Assembly (NCBI RefSeq): GCF_014851565.1
Contig: NZ_JACVAA010000003.1
Location: 496,001 to 560,000, forward strand
Source: Pseudomonas sp. PDM15
Lineage (GTDB): Bacteria; Pseudomonadota; Gammaproteobacteria; Pseudomonadales; Pseudomonadaceae
Reading direction: 5' to 3'
DNA length: 64,000 nt
Part shown: positions 60,535 to 64,000 of the stretch, in pieces
How positions within the stretch are numbered: the first letter of the stretch is position 1
Layout of the letters: each line of letters starts with the position of its first letter
Made by a program: the position numbers and the translations under genes
The notes under the pieces: model-generated
Seen by the model: the letters and a program-made list of their open reading frames with translations, nothing else
Told to the model about the DNA's origin: nothing
The model's database searches: none

Positions 60535-61407
60535 ATGAAGTCTAACTCGGCCACTAACAACAACCAGCGCAAGCCAGTGCTGCTTTGGCTGGACCTGACC
60601 CATGACCGCTCCACCGAGGAGCTCATGGAGCAGTTCCGTCTGACCTGCGATTGTCGGCTGGCCAAGGAATCCGGATTGCCAGCGCGCGAGGCCCAGCAGC
60701 CGGACATGATCTGCATGCACTTTGACCGCCCCGATGTCCTCGGGTTGAATCTGGTTCTGGAGGTCAAGCGCACCGCACCTTCTATTCCCATCACCATGTT
60801 CACCGTGCAGCACTCCGAGGAACTGGCCGTCTGGGCCATGCGCTCAGGGGTCTGGGAGTATCTGGTACTGCCACTGGGCAACCAGGAGAAGAGCCGCTAC
60901 CTGCAATCGCTGGAGCACCTCTGCCAGTTGCGTTGGCAGGAAGACATCCATGCCAAGAAGCCGCAGGTCGAGCACTGCGGCAGCCTGCCGGACAGCATTC
61001 GCCTGACCAAGGAACATCAGAAGCACCATGCCCTGCAGAAGGCCATTTCCTACATCGACCAGCACTATCGCGAAGGTATCGATCAGAAGGACTTGGCCCA
61101 GCGCTGTGGCATGACGCCATTTCGCTTCTCCCGCCTGTTCAAGGAAGTACACGGCCTGGGCTTCATGGAATATGTGCTGCGCAAGCGCATGGACCTGGCC
61201 AAGGAGTTGCTCAACAACAGCCAGATGCCGGTCACCAGCATTGGCTACGAGGCCGGCTTCAAGGATCCGTCCTACTTCGCGCGAGCCTTCAAGCAGTGCC
61301 TGGGCTGCACTCCCAGCGAATACCGAGACGCCAGCCGCCCACCGCTGCCCGGACTCGCCGGCACCTCGCTGCACGATGGCAACCTGGGATTGCTAGCAAA
61401 TACCTGA
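60535..61407 (+). CDS. AraC-type regulator with degenerate receiver domain, 290 aa
   Basis: N-terminal 130 residues resemble a receiver fold (LLWLDLTH and ICMHFDRPD with Asp64 possible acceptor; TMFTV at the T/S position), but the invariant Lys-Pro of true receivers is replaced by VLPLG (111-115), so phosphorylation is doubtful. C-terminal AraC pair: KDLAQRCGMTPFRFSRLFKE and TSIGYEAGFKDPSYFARAF. Divergent from flp. It probably regulates the Tad operon, possibly through the phased repeats; this is inference from position. Confidence 0.85.
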   Translation: MKSNSATNNNQRKPVLLWLDLTHDRSTEELMEQFRLTCDCRLAKESGLPAREAQQPDMICMHFDRPDVLGLNLVLEVKRTAPSIPITMFTVQHSEELAVWAMRSGVWEYLVLPLGNQEKSRYLQSLEHLCQLRWQEDIHAKKPQVEHCGSLPDSIRLTKEHQKHHALQKAISYIDQHYREGIDQKDLAQRCGMTPFRFSRLFKEVHGLGFMEYVLRKRMDLAKELLNNSQMPVTSIGYEAGFKDPSYFARAFKQCLGCTPSEYRDASRPPLPGLAGTSLHDGNLGLLANT

Positions 61408-61536
61408 ATAGATGCGCAGAATTTGAACCAGTCAACGCTGCGGGCAAGCGCGTTTGCTCCACGACACGTCCTTGGTTAAGGTGCCCCGAGCCCGGTATTG
61501 GGCCGGGTCGTATTAAAAAGCCAAGGATGCTACATC

Positions 61537-61845
61537 ATGATCAAACGTATTCTGACTGCCACTGCTTTCGCCACCCTGCTGAGCGGCTGCGCCAACGGTC
61601 TGTCGCCGGTAGGTGTAGGCCTGATCACCGACGTTAAAGGCCCGATCACCGCTACCACCGCCCAAGGCGGCAAGCAGGGCACTTCCTGCGCCACCACCAT
61701 CATCGGCCTGGTCAACAAGGGCGACGCTTCCATCGAAGCCGCCAAGGCCAACGGCAGCATCTCCACCGTTGCCACCGCCGACTACCACACCAAGGGCTTC
61801 TACCCCTTCTACGGCAAGACCTGCGTCAACGTCACCGGCCAGTAA
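61537..61845 (+). CDS. TRL-like lipoprotein, 102 aa
   Basis: Lipobox MIKRILTATAFATLLSGC (Cys18). The mature chain SPVGVGLITDVKGPITATTA…TSCATTIIGLVNKGDASIEA is the TRL-like (tRNA-associated-locus) domain. Function of this family is unknown. AAGGA ribosome site nine bases upstream. A terminator follows, and it is convergent with ligA. Confidence 0.85.
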   Translation: MIKRILTATAFATLLSGCANGLSPVGVGLITDVKGPITATTAQGGKQGTSCATTIIGLVNKGDASIEAAKANGSISTVATADYHTKGFYPFYGKTCVNVTGQ

Positions 61846-61852
61846 TGGTCAG

Positions 61853-61878
61853 GGCCCCGGCGTTCGCCGGGGCCTCTT
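61853..61878 (+). terminator. Rho-independent-like terminator between TRL gene and ligA
   Basis: GGCCCCGGCG and CGCCGGGGCC make a perfect 10-bp stem with a 2-nt spacer, followed by TCTT. Serves the TRL gene and possibly ligA. Confidence 0.7.
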
Positions 61879-61881
61879 AGC

Positions 61882-64000
<2,119 letters not shown>

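Overview
The window is about 64 kb of high-GC chromosome from a Pseudomonas-type gammaproteobacterium. The evidence is the gene content: an Entner-Doudoroff/glucose-uptake cluster in the order zwf-pgl-eda / hexR / gts transporter / gltRS / glk / edd, the dnaX-ybaB-recR block, an imuA-imuB-dnaE2 mutasome with a LexA box, a Flp/Tad pilus locus, 4.5S RNA and ligA. The species cannot be named from the sequence.

Layout. 1-5.0 kb: a truncated hypothetical gene, a matrixin-like metallopeptidase, and small genes for an alpha/beta hydrolase, a DUF1801 protein and a GFA-fold protein. 5.0-8.6 kb: four AT-richer genes, all on the minus strand, each followed by an attC-like recombination site. This is an integron cassette array with no integrase beside it (a CALIN). 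Its cargo is a HEPN-motif protein, a DUF3800 protein and two membrane proteins, which reads like a small reservoir of conflict or defence genes. 8.7-19.1 kb: acyl-CoA dehydrogenase, a secreted HExxH protein, a lipoprotein, an iron-uptake unit (ECF sigma, FecR anti-sigma, TonB receptor, PepSY membrane protein), an FtrA-like regulator divergent from a rhodanese-GNAT pair, and recR. 19.2-26.9 kb: ybaB and dnaX, divergent from the SOS-controlled imuA-imuB-dnaE2 operon.

27-44.9 kb is the glucose module. A LamB-type porin admits sugar. GtsABCD imports it, glucokinase and Zwf-Pgl-Edd-Eda convert it to pyruvate and glyceraldehyde-3-phosphate, and GapN oxidises the latter. GltRS and HexR regulate the set. 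Candidate HexR operators lie upstream of edd and between zwf and hexR, and candidate Crc/Hfq A-rich sites lie in the gtsA and porin leaders. Then come 4.5S RNA, a chemoreceptor and an HU-family protein.

47.4-60.1 kb is one minus-strand Tad operon running flp, prepilin peptidase, an AAA ATPase, rcpC, rcpA, a small lipoprotein, tadG, two tadE-like genes, tadZ, tadA, tadB, tadC and tadD. Upstream of flp is a divergent AraC-type gene with a degenerate receiver domain, and the gap holds a 21-bp-phased direct repeat. The window closes with a TRL-like lipoprotein gene and the 3' part of ligA.

The most unusual parts are the integrase-less cassette array, the non-canonical parts and regulator of the Tad locus, and a hairpin/MITE-like repeat family present twice (near 19.15 kb and 35.15 kb).
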